This document shows, one piece after another, positions 22,723 through 31,650 of a stretch of DNA of 42,370 nucleotides. Numbering within the stretch: position 1 is the first letter of the stretch; every line of letters begins with the position of its first letter. Origin of the DNA: CARZYU01 sp964370085 (GTDB taxonomy: Bacteria > Bacillota_I > Bacilli_A > RF39 > UBA660). The position numbers and the translations under genes were made by a program. The notes below the pieces were generated by a model, which was given only the letters and a program-made list of their open reading frames with translations, ran no database searches and was not told where the DNA came from. Where the stretch lies: contig CAYJHI010000004.1 of the NCBI GenBank assembly GCA_964370085.1, positions 1 through 42,370 on the forward strand, in the 5' to 3' direction.

Positions 22723-24054
22723 ATGAAGAGAAATATGAATGAATTAATTAATGTGAAAAGTGGAGATATAGTTGTTATTGGATGTTCAACTGGACCTGAT
22801 TCAATGGCGTTGGTGGATGTTTTGGTAAAGCATTCTAAGCTAGTAGATTTTAAAATAATTGTGGCTCATGTTAATCACAATATTAGAAAGGCTAGTATTA
22901 AAGAAGAAAGGTTTTTAGATGAATATTGTCGTAGCAACAATCTTGTCTTTGAAAAAATGAGTATTACTGATTATGGTGATGATAATTTTCATAATGAAGC
23001 TAGAAATATTCGTTATCGTTTTTTTGACGATGTTGCTTTAAAATATGGAGCTAATTATGTAATGACTGCTCATCATGGTGACGATTTAGTAGAAACTATT
23101 TTAATGAGGTTATCTAGGGGATCTACTTTATCTGGATATGCTGGATTTAAAGAAGAAGTCGTTAAGGATAATTATAAATTAGTTAGGCCTTTAATTGGTG
23201 TTTCTAAGGATGAGATATTAGGTTATAATAAGGTTAATAAAGTGCCTTATTTTATTGATAAATCTAATGCTAAAATGAAATATACACGTAATCGTTATCG
23301 TAAGAATGTGTTGTCTTTTTTAAAGACAGAAAATGAAAATGTACATCTTAAATTTCTTCAGTATAGTGAAAAATTACAAAGAGCGTTATCTTATTTAGAT
23401 AAACAAGCTTTTATTGCGTATAATAAATGTTATAGTAATAATCAGATCAATTTAGAAGTATTTAATCAATTTGATGAATTTATTAAGGAAGAAGTACTCA
23501 ATATAATATTGGAAGAAGTTTATGAGGATGATTTAATTTTAATTACTGAGAAACATGTATCTTTAATACTGGAGTTAATATCTTCTTCTAAGAAAAATAA
23601 TTATGTTTATTTACCTAATGACTTTATAGTTAAAAAGGAGTATAATAAAATAGCTTTTTGTTTAAAACAAGATGAAATTCTTAGTTATGAGATAGAACTT
23701 TCTAGTTCTGTGGAATTACCTAATGGATATACATTGTCTTTAGTTGATGAGTGTTTAGATACTAGTAATAATGTAATTAGGTTGAACTCTCAAGAACTGG
23801 TTTTTCCATTAATTGTTAGAACTAGACGTTTTGGAGATAGGATGTATGTTAAGAATTTAGATGGTTCTAAAAAAGTTAAAGATATTTTCATTGATAGTAA
23901 AGTAGTTCTTGATGAAAGAGATACTTGGCCAATTATTACTGATTCTAAAGGTACTATTGTATTTATACCAGGAATAAAAAAATCAAAATATGATAAGACA
24001 AAAAGAGATGATTATGATATAATAATTAAATATTACAAAACGGAGGGAAATTAA
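22723..24054 (+). CDS. tilS: tRNA(Ile)-lysidine synthetase TilS
   Basis: Converts C34 of tRNA-Ile(CAU) to lysidine so that it reads AUA, a codon much used here. 443 residues: PP-loop N-type ATPase STGPDS (22-27; family consensus SGGxDS), HVNHNIRKAS, a TAHHGDDLVET stretch, and TilS C-terminal domains including RTRRFGDRM. The Gly-to-Thr change in the PP-loop is unusual but the rest is intact. RBS AGGTG. It overlaps ftsH (TAATG); hprT, between them in B. subtilis, is missing. Confidence 0.94.
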   Translation: MKRNMNELINVKSGDIVVIGCSTGPDSMALVDVLVKHSKLVDFKIIVAHVNHNIRKASIKEERFLDEYCRSNNLVFEKMSITDYGDDNFHNEARNIRYRFFDDVALKYGANYVMTAHHGDDLVETILMRLSRGSTLSGYAGFKEEVVKDNYKLVRPLIGVSKDEILGYNKVNKVPYFIDKSNAKMKYTRNRYRKNVLSFLKTENENVHLKFLQYSEKLQRALSYLDKQAFIAYNKCYSNNQINLEVFNQFDEFIKEEVLNIILEEVYEDDLILITEKHVSLILELISSSKKNNYVYLPNDFIVKKEYNKIAFCLKQDEILSYEIELSSSVELPNGYTLSLVDECLDTSNNVIRLNSQELVFPLIVRTRRFGDRMYVKNLDGSKKVKDIFIDSKVVLDERDTWPIITDSKGTIVFIPGIKKSKYDKTKRDDYDIIIKYYKTEGN

Positions 24055-26015
24055 TGAGTAAGAAAAATATGAAAAAAGGGTTATTACCATACCTGTTTTT
24101 AGCAATTATAATTTTGGCAGTTTTTTACTTTTTTAGTATAGCTAATCAAAAGGTTAATGTGTTAACTTATGGTGAATTTATGGAGGTAATTAATTCTGGT
24201 ACTGTAGAAGAAATTACAATTATACCTAATAATAGTGCTTATAACTACGAAATTAAAGGTATTGTAGAAGGTTATGCTGAAAATGAATCTTTTTATGTTA
24301 GAACGGCTTTAGAGTCTTCTATTATGGATAAGATTATTGAAGCGAATGAACGTAATGATTTTAAAATAACTACGGAAGCAGATCCTTCATCTAGCTCTTT
24401 ACTATTAATATTAGTAAATCTATTACCTATGTTAATTTTAATAGGTGGAGTTTTCTATATTTTCACTAAGCAAATGGGCGGAGCTAGTAAATCTATGGAT
24501 TTTGGTAAGAGTAAAGCTAAACTTAGTGGTGATAAAAATAAAGTTACTTTTACTGATGTTGCAGGATTAAAAGAAGAAAAAGAAGAAGTTAAGGAATTGA
24601 TTGATTTCTTAAAGAGTCCTAAAAAGTTCCAAAGATTAGGGGCTAGAATTCCTAAGGGAGTTTTATTAGTTGGGCCTCCTGGAACTGGTAAAACATTACT
24701 TGCACGTGCTGTTGCAGGAGAAGCTAATGTTCCTTTCTACTACATCAGTGGTTCTGATTTTGTTGAACTGTTTGTAGGTGTGGGTGCTAGTCGTGTTAGA
24801 GATATGTTTAAAGAAGCTAAAAGAAATGCTCCTTGTTTAATATTTATTGATGAAATTGATGCAGTAGGTAGACAAAGAGGTAGTGGTATTGGTGGAGGTC
24901 ATGATGAACGTGAACAAACACTTAACCAATTACTTACTGAGATGGATGGATTTGGTGAAAATGAAGGTATTATTATAATAGCGGCTACCAATAGACCGGA
25001 TGTGTTAGATCCAGCTTTATTAAGACCGGGTCGTTTTGATAGACAAGTTACAGTTAATTTACCTGATATCAAAGGTCGTGAAGAGATACTTAAAGTTCAT
25101 GCTCGTAACAAAAAATTAAAGGAAAGTATTACTTTAGCTAATTTAGCTAAGCGTACTCCTGGTTTTTCTGGAGCTGATTTAGAAAATTTATTAAATGAAG
25201 CGGCGTTATTAGCAGTTAGAAGAAATAAAGAAGCTATTTCAATGAGTGAAATCGATGAAGCTACTGATAGAGTATTAATGGGTCCTGCTAAGACTTCTCG
25301 TAAGTATAGTGAAAATGATCGTAAGTTAGTTGCATATCATGAAGCTGGTCATACAGTTTTAGGTTTAAAATTATCTCATGCCCATGATGTTCAAAAAGTT
25401 ACTATTATTCCTAGAGGTAATGCTGGTGGTTATAATATGATGGTTCCTAGCGAAGAGAAGATTAATGCTACTAAGACGGATTTAATTGAAGAAATTACAG
25501 GATTATTAGGTGGTCGTGTTGCTGAAGAAATAGAATTTAAAGAAATTACTACAGGTGCACATAATGACTTTAGTAAAGCTACTAAAATAGCTAGAGCTAT
25601 GGTTACTGAATATGGAATGAGTGATTTAGGTCCTGTTCAATTAGAACATCAAGATGGAAGTGTGTTCTTAGGTAGAGATTATACTAAGACTCGTCATTTT
25701 TCTAATGAAGTAGCTCATGAGATTGATCTAGAAGTTCGTAAAATTATTGATGGGTGTTATAAAAATGCTACAAATATTATAAATAAACATAAGAAACTAT
25801 TGGATTTAATTGCCAATACGTTATTAGAATATGAAACTCTTACTAAAGAACAAATTGATTACTTAGTAGAAAATGGAAAAATGTTAGAAGAAACAGAAGA
25901 GTCTACATATGAATCTATGTCTGTTACTAAGTTAAAAGAAATAGCAAAAGAGAAGAATATTAAAAATTATTCTAAATTATCTAAAACAGAATTAATTAAA
26001 GAGTTAGAAAAGTAA
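24054..26015 (+). CDS. ftsH: ATP-dependent zinc metalloprotease FtsH with SAP/Rho_N-like tail
   Basis: Membrane AAA+ protease for quality control and regulatory turnover. Order: N-terminal membrane helix (about 10-28), short extracytoplasmic domain, second helix (about 117-137), AAA+ domain with Walker A GPPGTGKT (208-215), SRH region ATNRPDVLDPALLRPGR, and the M41 protease with HEAGH (429-433). The last 33 residues (621-653; SVTKLKEIAKEKNIKNYSKL and on) resemble a SAP/Rho N-terminal-type helical module, not usual for FtsH. 653 residues. Start overlaps tilS stop; RBS GGAGGG. Confidence 0.96.
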   Translation: MSKKNMKKGLLPYLFLAIIILAVFYFFSIANQKVNVLTYGEFMEVINSGTVEEITIIPNNSAYNYEIKGIVEGYAENESFYVRTALESSIMDKIIEANERNDFKITTEADPSSSSLLLILVNLLPMLILIGGVFYIFTKQMGGASKSMDFGKSKAKLSGDKNKVTFTDVAGLKEEKEEVKELIDFLKSPKKFQRLGARIPKGVLLVGPPGTGKTLLARAVAGEANVPFYYISGSDFVELFVGVGASRVRDMFKEAKRNAPCLIFIDEIDAVGRQRGSGIGGGHDEREQTLNQLLTEMDGFGENEGIIIIAATNRPDVLDPALLRPGRFDRQVTVNLPDIKGREEILKVHARNKKLKESITLANLAKRTPGFSGADLENLLNEAALLAVRRNKEAISMSEIDEATDRVLMGPAKTSRKYSENDRKLVAYHEAGHTVLGLKLSHAHDVQKVTIIPRGNAGGYNMMVPSEEKINATKTDLIEEITGLLGGRVAEEIEFKEITTGAHNDFSKATKIARAMVTEYGMSDLGPVQLEHQDGSVFLGRDYTKTRHFSNEVAHEIDLEVRKIIDGCYKNATNIINKHKKLLDLIANTLLEYETLTKEQIDYLVENGKMLEETEESTYESMSVTKLKEIAKEKNIKNYSKLSKTELIKELEK

Positions 26016-26021
26016 TAAATA

Positions 26022-26050
26022 TTGCTTTTCTTTTCTTTTTGTGGTATAAG
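26022..26050 (+). promoter_or_regulatory. SigA-type promoter for the 26073 gene
   Basis: TTGCTT (26022-26027), 17-bp spacer, TGG-TATAAG extended -10 (26045-26050). No terminator is evident after ftsH. Confidence 0.68.
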
Positions 26051-26072
26051 AATTGTACTTGGAGGAATAGTC

Positions 26073-26945
26073 ATGAATGATATTAGAAGAAAAGAAAAAG
26101 CAAAAATTGTAAGGTTTGTTGAGAAAAATAAGAACGACGATACTCAGAAGGAATCAATTGTTTTTATTAATAAAGATAAGTTGAGTCCTAGAATTATAAA
26201 AAAGCAACATGATGAAATCAAAAAAATGATTTCAGAATTAGATGATGTTATCAAGTCGAAAGAAGCTCAATTGTTGACTTCTGATGCTAGTGATGATATT
26301 GCAGAATATATTGCTGCGACTAAAACTAAGAAAGAGAAAATTCTATCTTTCTTTAATAATAGTAGTAATGTTAAAAATAATGCTTATCGTGCTGAAAATA
26401 ATCATTTAACTTCTTTGTTAGGAGAAGAACATTTATGTGTCTCTTGTAAAAATATTGTCTTTTTTAACTGTCCTAAGGTACTTAATAATTTAGTGTCTGC
26501 AAATTTAAAAAGAGAAAAAGCATATAATTTGCAATTTGTTAATAAGATGGCTTTGGCAGTTGATTCTTTTCAAGTTACTTGTTTGAATGAAAAGAAAATG
26601 AAGGCATTTTTTGATATTATTGATAAATTATCTACTGAAGAGGAAAGATCTTTGAATCTATATAACGCTTCTGTTATAAGAGAAAAGTTTTTTTCTCGTA
26701 ACACAGAGAAAAAGATGATTGTAGAGTCTGGTTTTTCACAATTACTTAATTACTGCTTAAAGGAAAGAAAGAATGATGATTTTTATCCTTATATGGATAG
26801 AGATGTATTTGAAACAAGAGTACGTGCTATGAATGATAGAAGTGTTTATGAAGTTAGTAATTTTTTTGTTTTTGATTGTGATCGTTATGTGAGTGATAAA
26901 ATAGTGTCTAAGGAGAAGACTAAAGTTAATAAAAATGGAAAATAG
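26073..26945 (+). CDS. Cytoplasmic protein of unknown function with cysteine motifs
   Basis: 290 residues, no signal peptide or membrane segment. The N-terminal third is highly charged and helical (KKQHDEIKKMISELDDVIKS); the middle has CVSC then FFNCPK (about residues 125-140) and a later single VTCLNE, possibly metal-binding; the rest is mixed helical. I recognise no family. ATG 26073 is chosen because GGAGG precedes it; an in-frame start at 26022 lies in the promoter. It stands between ftsH and dusB, where B. subtilis has coaX, hslO, cysK and folate genes. Likely co-transcribed with dusB, 25 bp downstream. Confidence 0.8.
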   Translation: MNDIRRKEKAKIVRFVEKNKNDDTQKESIVFINKDKLSPRIIKKQHDEIKKMISELDDVIKSKEAQLLTSDASDDIAEYIAATKTKKEKILSFFNNSSNVKNNAYRAENNHLTSLLGEEHLCVSCKNIVFFNCPKVLNNLVSANLKREKAYNLQFVNKMALAVDSFQVTCLNEKKMKAFFDIIDKLSTEEERSLNLYNASVIREKFFSRNTEKKMIVESGFSQLLNYCLKERKNDDFYPYMDRDVFETRVRAMNDRSVYEVSNFFVFDCDRYVSDKIVSKEKTKVNKNGK

Positions 26946-26970
26946 TATTTCCTTTTTTAGTGGAGGGATT

Positions 26971-27954
26971 ATGTTTAAAATAGGTGATATAGTAATTGAT
27001 AATAGGATTGTTTTGGCACCTATGGCTGGTGTTGGTAACAATGCTTTTCGTAAGATTATTAAAGAGTTTGGTTGTGGTCTTGTATATGCAGAAATGGTTA
27101 GTGATAAAGCAATTGTATATAAAAACAAGAAGACTATTGATATGTTATATATGGAAGAAGTAGAGAGACCTATAGTACAGCAAATATTTGGTAGTGATGT
27201 TGATTCTTTTGTAGAGGCTGCTAAATATGTTGAAAAAGAAATGAAGCCAGATATTATTGATATTAATATGGGATGTCCAGTTCCTAAGGTTGCTCAAAGG
27301 GCTCAAGCTGGATCGGCTTTGCTTAAAAATCCTGATAAAATAAAAGAAATAGTTAGTGCAGTGGTTAAAGCAGTTAATATACCAGTTACTGTAAAGATTA
27401 GAAGTGGTTGGGATGCTAATAGTATTAATGCTGTAGAAGTAGCTAAAATTTGCGAAGAAGCAGGAGCTAAAGCTATATGTGTTCATGCTAGAACTAGAGC
27501 ACAAGGTTATACTGGTAAGGCGGATTGGAATATTATTAAGTTAGTTAAAGATAGTGTTTCAATTCCGGTTATTGGTAATGGAGATGTAAAAAGTCCTCTT
27601 TTAGCTAAAAAAATGTTAGATGATACTGGATGTGATGCTGTTATGATAGGTAGAGCTACTTTAGGTAATCCGTGGCTTATAAAGCAATGTATTGATTATT
27701 TAGATAATGGATTTTATAATGAGAAAGTAACAGACTTAGAAAAAGCTAATATGACTTTAAAACATTTGTTATATTTAAAAGACATAAAAGATGAGAAAGT
27801 AGCTGTTTTAGAAATTAGAAATCATTTAGCGTGGTATTTAAAAGGTCTTCCTAAAGTAAGTGAAATTAAAAATAAAGCCTATCAAACAACTGATATTAAT
27901 GATATAATAGATGTGTTAAAAAATTATATATTATATTTAGAAAAAGGGGAATGA
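26971..27954 (+). CDS. dusB: tRNA-dihydrouridine synthase DusB
   Basis: FMN- and NADPH-dependent reduction of uridines in the tRNA D-loop. 327 residues: VLAPMAGVGNNAFR at the start, catalytic cysteine in NMGCPVPKV (Cys102), VTVKIRSGWD, CVHARTRAQGYTGKADW, and IGNGDVKSP phosphate-binding region. ATG 26971 follows GGAGGG; a longer frame from 26935 overlaps the preceding gene without an RBS. Location before lysS agrees with B. subtilis yacF-lysS, with one RDD gene added in between. Confidence 0.93.
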   Translation: MFKIGDIVIDNRIVLAPMAGVGNNAFRKIIKEFGCGLVYAEMVSDKAIVYKNKKTIDMLYMEEVERPIVQQIFGSDVDSFVEAAKYVEKEMKPDIIDINMGCPVPKVAQRAQAGSALLKNPDKIKEIVSAVVKAVNIPVTVKIRSGWDANSINAVEVAKICEEAGAKAICVHARTRAQGYTGKADWNIIKLVKDSVSIPVIGNGDVKSPLLAKKMLDDTGCDAVMIGRATLGNPWLIKQCIDYLDNGFYNEKVTDLEKANMTLKHLLYLKDIKDEKVAVLEIRNHLAWYLKGLPKVSEIKNKAYQTTDINDIIDVLKNYILYLEKGE

Positions 27955-27955
27955 G

Positions 27956-28573
27956 ATGAAAGCGTATTTTTTTCAAAGAATTTTTGCTTATGCAATTGAT
28001 ATAGTGCTTGTTACATTAGTTTTAACTTTAATCTTTATGGTTATTCCTAGTGGTGATAATGCTGTTAAATTAGAGGAAGAACAATTATTGATTAGTGAAC
28101 AGTATTTGAATCAGGAGATTAACTCAGATGTTTATATTGAAAAGAGTATTCCTATCACTTATGATATTGCTAGAGAAAACTTCTTATTTGTATTAGTAGA
28201 AGCTGTTTTATTAATCGGATATTTTGTTCTATTTCAATTTTATAATAAAGGACAAACGCTTGGTAAAAAATTACTTAGAATTAAAGTTGTTAGAAATGAT
28301 GATGATAAGTTGCAAATGAATGATTTAGTAATTAGAACGTTAATTGCTTATGAAATTTTTAGTAGTTTATTAACACTTTCAACATTATTATTTTTACCAG
28401 CAAGAGAATATTTTTATGTGAGTATGTCTATATTTGGTATTCAATTTATAGTATTGATTGTCATTGTAGTGATGGTAGGATTTAGAAAAGATGGTCGTGG
28501 TGTTCATGATTTATTAGGTAAAACAAAAGTAGTTATGGCTGATACAAAGGAGGTAGTAGAATGCGTGAATTAA
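27956..28573 (+). CDS. RDD family membrane protein
   Basis: 205 residues with the RDD signature: an early Arg and Asp in FFQRIFAYAIDIVLV, then GQTLGKKLLRIKVVR after the second helix, and GRGVHDLLGKTKVV at the end. Three to four membrane segments (about 11-31, 76-96, 122-142, 157-179). RDD proteins are poorly defined; some are proposed Na+/H+ antiporters. The start is one base after the dusB stop, and the end overlaps lysS by 13 bases, so it is in the dusB-lysS operon. Not present at this position in B. subtilis. Confidence 0.87.
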   Translation: MKAYFFQRIFAYAIDIVLVTLVLTLIFMVIPSGDNAVKLEEEQLLISEQYLNQEINSDVYIEKSIPITYDIARENFLFVLVEAVLLIGYFVLFQFYNKGQTLGKKLLRIKVVRNDDDKLQMNDLVIRTLIAYEIFSSLLTLSTLLFLPAREYFYVSMSIFGIQFIVLIVIVVMVGFRKDGRGVHDLLGKTKVVMADTKEVVECVN

Positions 28574-30048
28574 CAGAACAAGAAGTTGTTAGAAGAAGTA
28601 AAATAGAGGAAATTAGTAAAGTATGTAATCCTTATCCTGAAAGATATGAGGTTACGCATGAGTTATATATTGCAAAAGAATTAGAAGATGAAACTAAAGG
28701 TGTTAGAGTAGCGGGGCGTATTGTTTTAATGCGTAAAATGGGTAAGATGAGTTTCTTAACTATTAGAGATATTAAAGGTTCGTTACAATTATCAATTAAA
28801 TTAGATTTAGTTGGTGAAGAGAAGTATGCATTTTTTAAAGAATCTTTTGATATAGGTGATTTTATTGGTGTAGAGGGAGAAATGTTTACTACTCATACTG
28901 GAGAAAAAACACTTAGAGTTGAAAGTTTTGAATTTTTAGGTAAAGCATTAAAACCACTTCCTGAAAAATTTCATGGTTTAACTGATGTAGAAGCATGTTA
29001 TAGAAATCGTTATGTTGATTTAATTATGAGCGAAGATACGAGAGAAAGATTTTTGTTAAAATATGAACTTATTAAGCAAATAAGAAGATATTTAGAAGAT
29101 GATAATTATATCGAGATTGAAACACCTGTTCTTAGTAATAAGGCTAGTGGGGCGTTAGCGAAACCTTTTACTTCTTATCATAATGCTTTAGGAATAGATG
29201 TATATCTTAGAATTGCACCTGAGACATATTTGAAAAGAGCAATTGTGGGAGGGTTTAACAAAGTATTTGAATTTGCTAGATGTTTTAGAAATGAAGGAAT
29301 GGATGCTACTCACTTACAAGACTTTACAATGCTAGAAGGGTATGCTACTTACTATAATTATAAAGATAATATGATGTTAATGGAAAATATGTTAAAGACT
29401 GTTATTGAGAAAGTGTATGGAACTTTACTTATTAAGATCGGTGATAAGGAAATAGATTTTTCTAAGAAATGGGAAGCTGTTTCTTTTAGGGATTTAATTT
29501 TGAAGTATGTTAATATAGATATTAAAGAGTTTAATACAAAAGAAAGTTTGTTAGAAGCTATTAAATCTAATGGTATAGATATTGAATCAGAAGAAGATAT
29601 TAATATATTAGGTTATGGTAAGTTAGTTGACTTACTTTATAAAAAAGTTGCTAGACCATATATGGTTGAGCCTGTTTTCTTAATAGAACATCCGATTGAA
29701 TTATCACCTTTAGCAAGAGCTAATGATGATAATAAATTATTAACTGATCGTTTTCAATTAGTAATTAATGGAGCAGAAATAGTTAATGGATATTCAGAGT
29801 TAGTTGATCCGATAGAACAAGAAAAAAGACTTGAGGAACAAGCTAAATTTAATGCTATGGGAGATTCAGAGGCTATGGTTATGGATCATGACTATATTGA
29901 AGCGATGGAATATGGTATGCCACCTATTTCAGGATGGGGTATTGGTATTGATCGTGTTGTTCAAGTGTTGACTGATACAGCTAATATTAAGGATAATGTT
30001 TTATTCCCTTTGATGAGACCTATTAATAATCAAGATGAAATAATTTAA
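28561..30048 (+). CDS. lysS: Lysine--tRNA ligase (class II)
   Basis: Charges tRNA-Lys. 495 residues: N-terminal OB-fold anticodon-binding domain (about 45-135; VRVAGRIVLMRKMGKMSF), class II motif 1 around IEIETPVLS, motif 2 FARCFRNEGMDATHLQDF, and motif 3 GWGIGIDRVVQ. Length is standard. RBS GGAGGTAG lies in the end of the RDD gene. It ends the dusB operon with a terminator. Confidence 0.96.
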   Translation: MRELTEQEVVRRSKIEEISKVCNPYPERYEVTHELYIAKELEDETKGVRVAGRIVLMRKMGKMSFLTIRDIKGSLQLSIKLDLVGEEKYAFFKESFDIGDFIGVEGEMFTTHTGEKTLRVESFEFLGKALKPLPEKFHGLTDVEACYRNRYVDLIMSEDTRERFLLKYELIKQIRRYLEDDNYIEIETPVLSNKASGALAKPFTSYHNALGIDVYLRIAPETYLKRAIVGGFNKVFEFARCFRNEGMDATHLQDFTMLEGYATYYNYKDNMMLMENMLKTVIEKVYGTLLIKIGDKEIDFSKKWEAVSFRDLILKYVNIDIKEFNTKESLLEAIKSNGIDIESEEDINILGYGKLVDLLYKKVARPYMVEPVFLIEHPIELSPLARANDDNKLLTDRFQLVINGAEIVNGYSELVDPIEQEKRLEEQAKFNAMGDSEAMVMDHDYIEAMEYGMPPISGWGIGIDRVVQVLTDTANIKDNVLFPLMRPINNQDEII

Positions 30049-30073
30049 CTTGCAATAAAATGCAAGTTTTTTT
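30047..30073 (+). terminator. Rho-independent terminator after lysS
   Basis: Perfect stem AACTTGCA / TGCAAGTT, loop ATAAAA, then Ts. It starts at the last bases of the lysS stop codon. Confidence 0.92.
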
Positions 30074-30106
30074 CATAAAAAACTAGTGTATGTTTGTAAA
30101 TTATTG

Positions 30107-30112
30107 TATAAT
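30107..30112 (+). promoter_or_regulatory. -10 element before the carrier gene
   Basis: Consensus TATAAT 16 bp before the start of the 30129 gene; the matching -35 region (TAGTGT at 30084) is poor. Confidence 0.4.
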
Positions 30113-30128
30113 AGAGTGGGAGGTAAAA

Positions 30129-31547
30129 ATGAAGAAGAACAATTTATTGAAAGTTATCTTGATTACTATAGGTGTAATGCTAGTGCTTACTTGGATTTTC
30201 CCAGTAGCAGCGTTCAGTGGAACATATATGGAACAAGGTAAAGCAGAGTTAGGATTATTTGATCTATTAGCTTATCCAAACGTAGTTATGTCTTATTTTG
30301 GTAGTATTTTATTATTCTTACTAGCAACTGGACTATTCTATGGTGTGTTGTATAAGACTGGTACTTATCGTTTAATACTTGATAAAATCGTTAAAGTGTT
30401 TAAGAAACAAGAAACTTTTTTCTTAGTAATTGCTATTAGCGTATTTGCAGTATTAACGTCTGTATTTGGTGTAGCAATACCACTAATTGCATTCTTTCCA
30501 CTAGTAATATCATTAGTATTAATGATGGGTTACAACAAGGTTGTAGCTGTTAGTACTACTGTAGGTGGAGTTGTTGCAGGTTTAATGGGTACTACATTTG
30601 GTGTGACTACTGTTGATATGCTTAATCAAGCATTAGCATCTAGTGGACAAACAATTGATGTATGGACAGAAATTTTAACTAAAACAATTCTATTAGTTAT
30701 TTCTGTAGTGTTAGTAGTATATAGTACTGTTACTTATGCTAATAAAGCTAAGAAAGATGCTAAAGAAGAAACAAATTTCTTAATACCAGAAGAAGTTAAA
30801 GTAGATAAAAAAGATAAGAAAAAAGCTTTATGGCCAACTATTCTTATTATTGATTTAATTGTATTGATTATGCTTTTAGGATTCTTTCCTTGGGAATCAG
30901 TATTTGGAATCACTATATTTACTGATGCAACTGCTGCTATTAAAGAATTTGCAATTTTTGATTTCCAAATTTTTGGTAAATTACTAGGTAATGTAGCACC
31001 ATTTGGTTATTGGACAATGATAGAAGTGTCTTATATGTTATTAATTGCGACACCTATTATTGCGTTAATTAACCGTGTTAAATTCAGTGATCTTTGTGAA
31101 TCGGCTTCTAAAGGAATGAAGAAAGCACTTAAACCATTATTATTCGTAATGTTGATTTATGTGGTATTAGTTATTACAACTTATCATCCATTCCAATTAG
31201 TTATTACAGATTTCTTCCTAAATTTAACAGGTGGATTTAATTTAGCTACTACGTCTATTGTTGCGTTTTTAACATCATTCTTTAATGTTGAAATGCTTTA
31301 TGTAGCTCAAAGTACTATTCCATATTTAATTACATTAGTTGATGTGGAATATTTACCATTAATTCAAGTTATTTTTCAAGCAATCTATGGTGTTGTTATG
31401 TTAGTAGCACCTACAAGTGTTGTTTTAGTAGTGGCTCTTGCTTATACTAAAGTTTCTTACTTTGATTGGTGGAAATATGTTTGGAAATTATTCTTAATGT
31501 TATTAGGAATTTCAATTGGTATTTCATTAATTATTTATTTAATTTAA
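30129..31547 (+). CDS. Multi-pass membrane carrier, YfcC/DcuC-like (tentative)
   Basis: 472 residues and about 11-12 membrane helices in two halves separated by a charged cytosolic loop (about 205-235, KKDAKEETN, KVDKKDKKK). The N-terminal half begins with VLTWIFPVAAFSGTYMEQGK; the stretch STTVGGVVAGLMGTTFG resembles re-entrant loop sequences of the ion-transporter superfamily that includes YfcC, ArcD and DcuC carriers. Substrate unknown. ATG 30129 with GGGAGG upstream; own terminator, so monocistronic. Codons look optimised (many CCA, ACT, GTA), suggesting good expression. It is an insertion in the lysS-clpC order. Confidence 0.75.
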   Translation: MKKNNLLKVILITIGVMLVLTWIFPVAAFSGTYMEQGKAELGLFDLLAYPNVVMSYFGSILLFLLATGLFYGVLYKTGTYRLILDKIVKVFKKQETFFLVIAISVFAVLTSVFGVAIPLIAFFPLVISLVLMMGYNKVVAVSTTVGGVVAGLMGTTFGVTTVDMLNQALASSGQTIDVWTEILTKTILLVISVVLVVYSTVTYANKAKKDAKEETNFLIPEEVKVDKKDKKKALWPTILIIDLIVLIMLLGFFPWESVFGITIFTDATAAIKEFAIFDFQIFGKLLGNVAPFGYWTMIEVSYMLLIATPIIALINRVKFSDLCESASKGMKKALKPLLFVMLIYVVLVITTYHPFQLVITDFFLNLTGGFNLATTSIVAFLTSFFNVEMLYVAQSTIPYLITLVDVEYLPLIQVIFQAIYGVVMLVAPTSVVLVVALAYTKVSYFDWWKYVWKLFLMLLGISIGISLIIYLI

Positions 31548-31550
31548 GAG

Positions 31551-31574
31551 AAAGAGATTTATTCTCTTTTTTTT
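31551..31574 (+). terminator. Rho-independent terminator after the carrier gene
   Basis: Stem AAAGAGA / TCTCTTT, loop TTTAT, and a run of Ts. Confidence 0.85.
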
Positions 31575-31599
31575 GTCGTATTTTTTAGATTGAATTAAA

Positions 31600-31629
31600 T
31601 TGCTTTTCTTGTTGCTTTTTTTTTAAAAT
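31600..31629 (+). promoter_or_regulatory. Probable promoter of clpC
   Basis: TTGCTT (31600-31605), 18-bp spacer, TAAAAT (31624-31629). I see no CtsR heptad repeat (GGTCAAA type) nor CIRCE element near it. Confidence 0.5.
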
Positions 31630-31650
31630 TGATTTAGGAGAGTGATTAAT

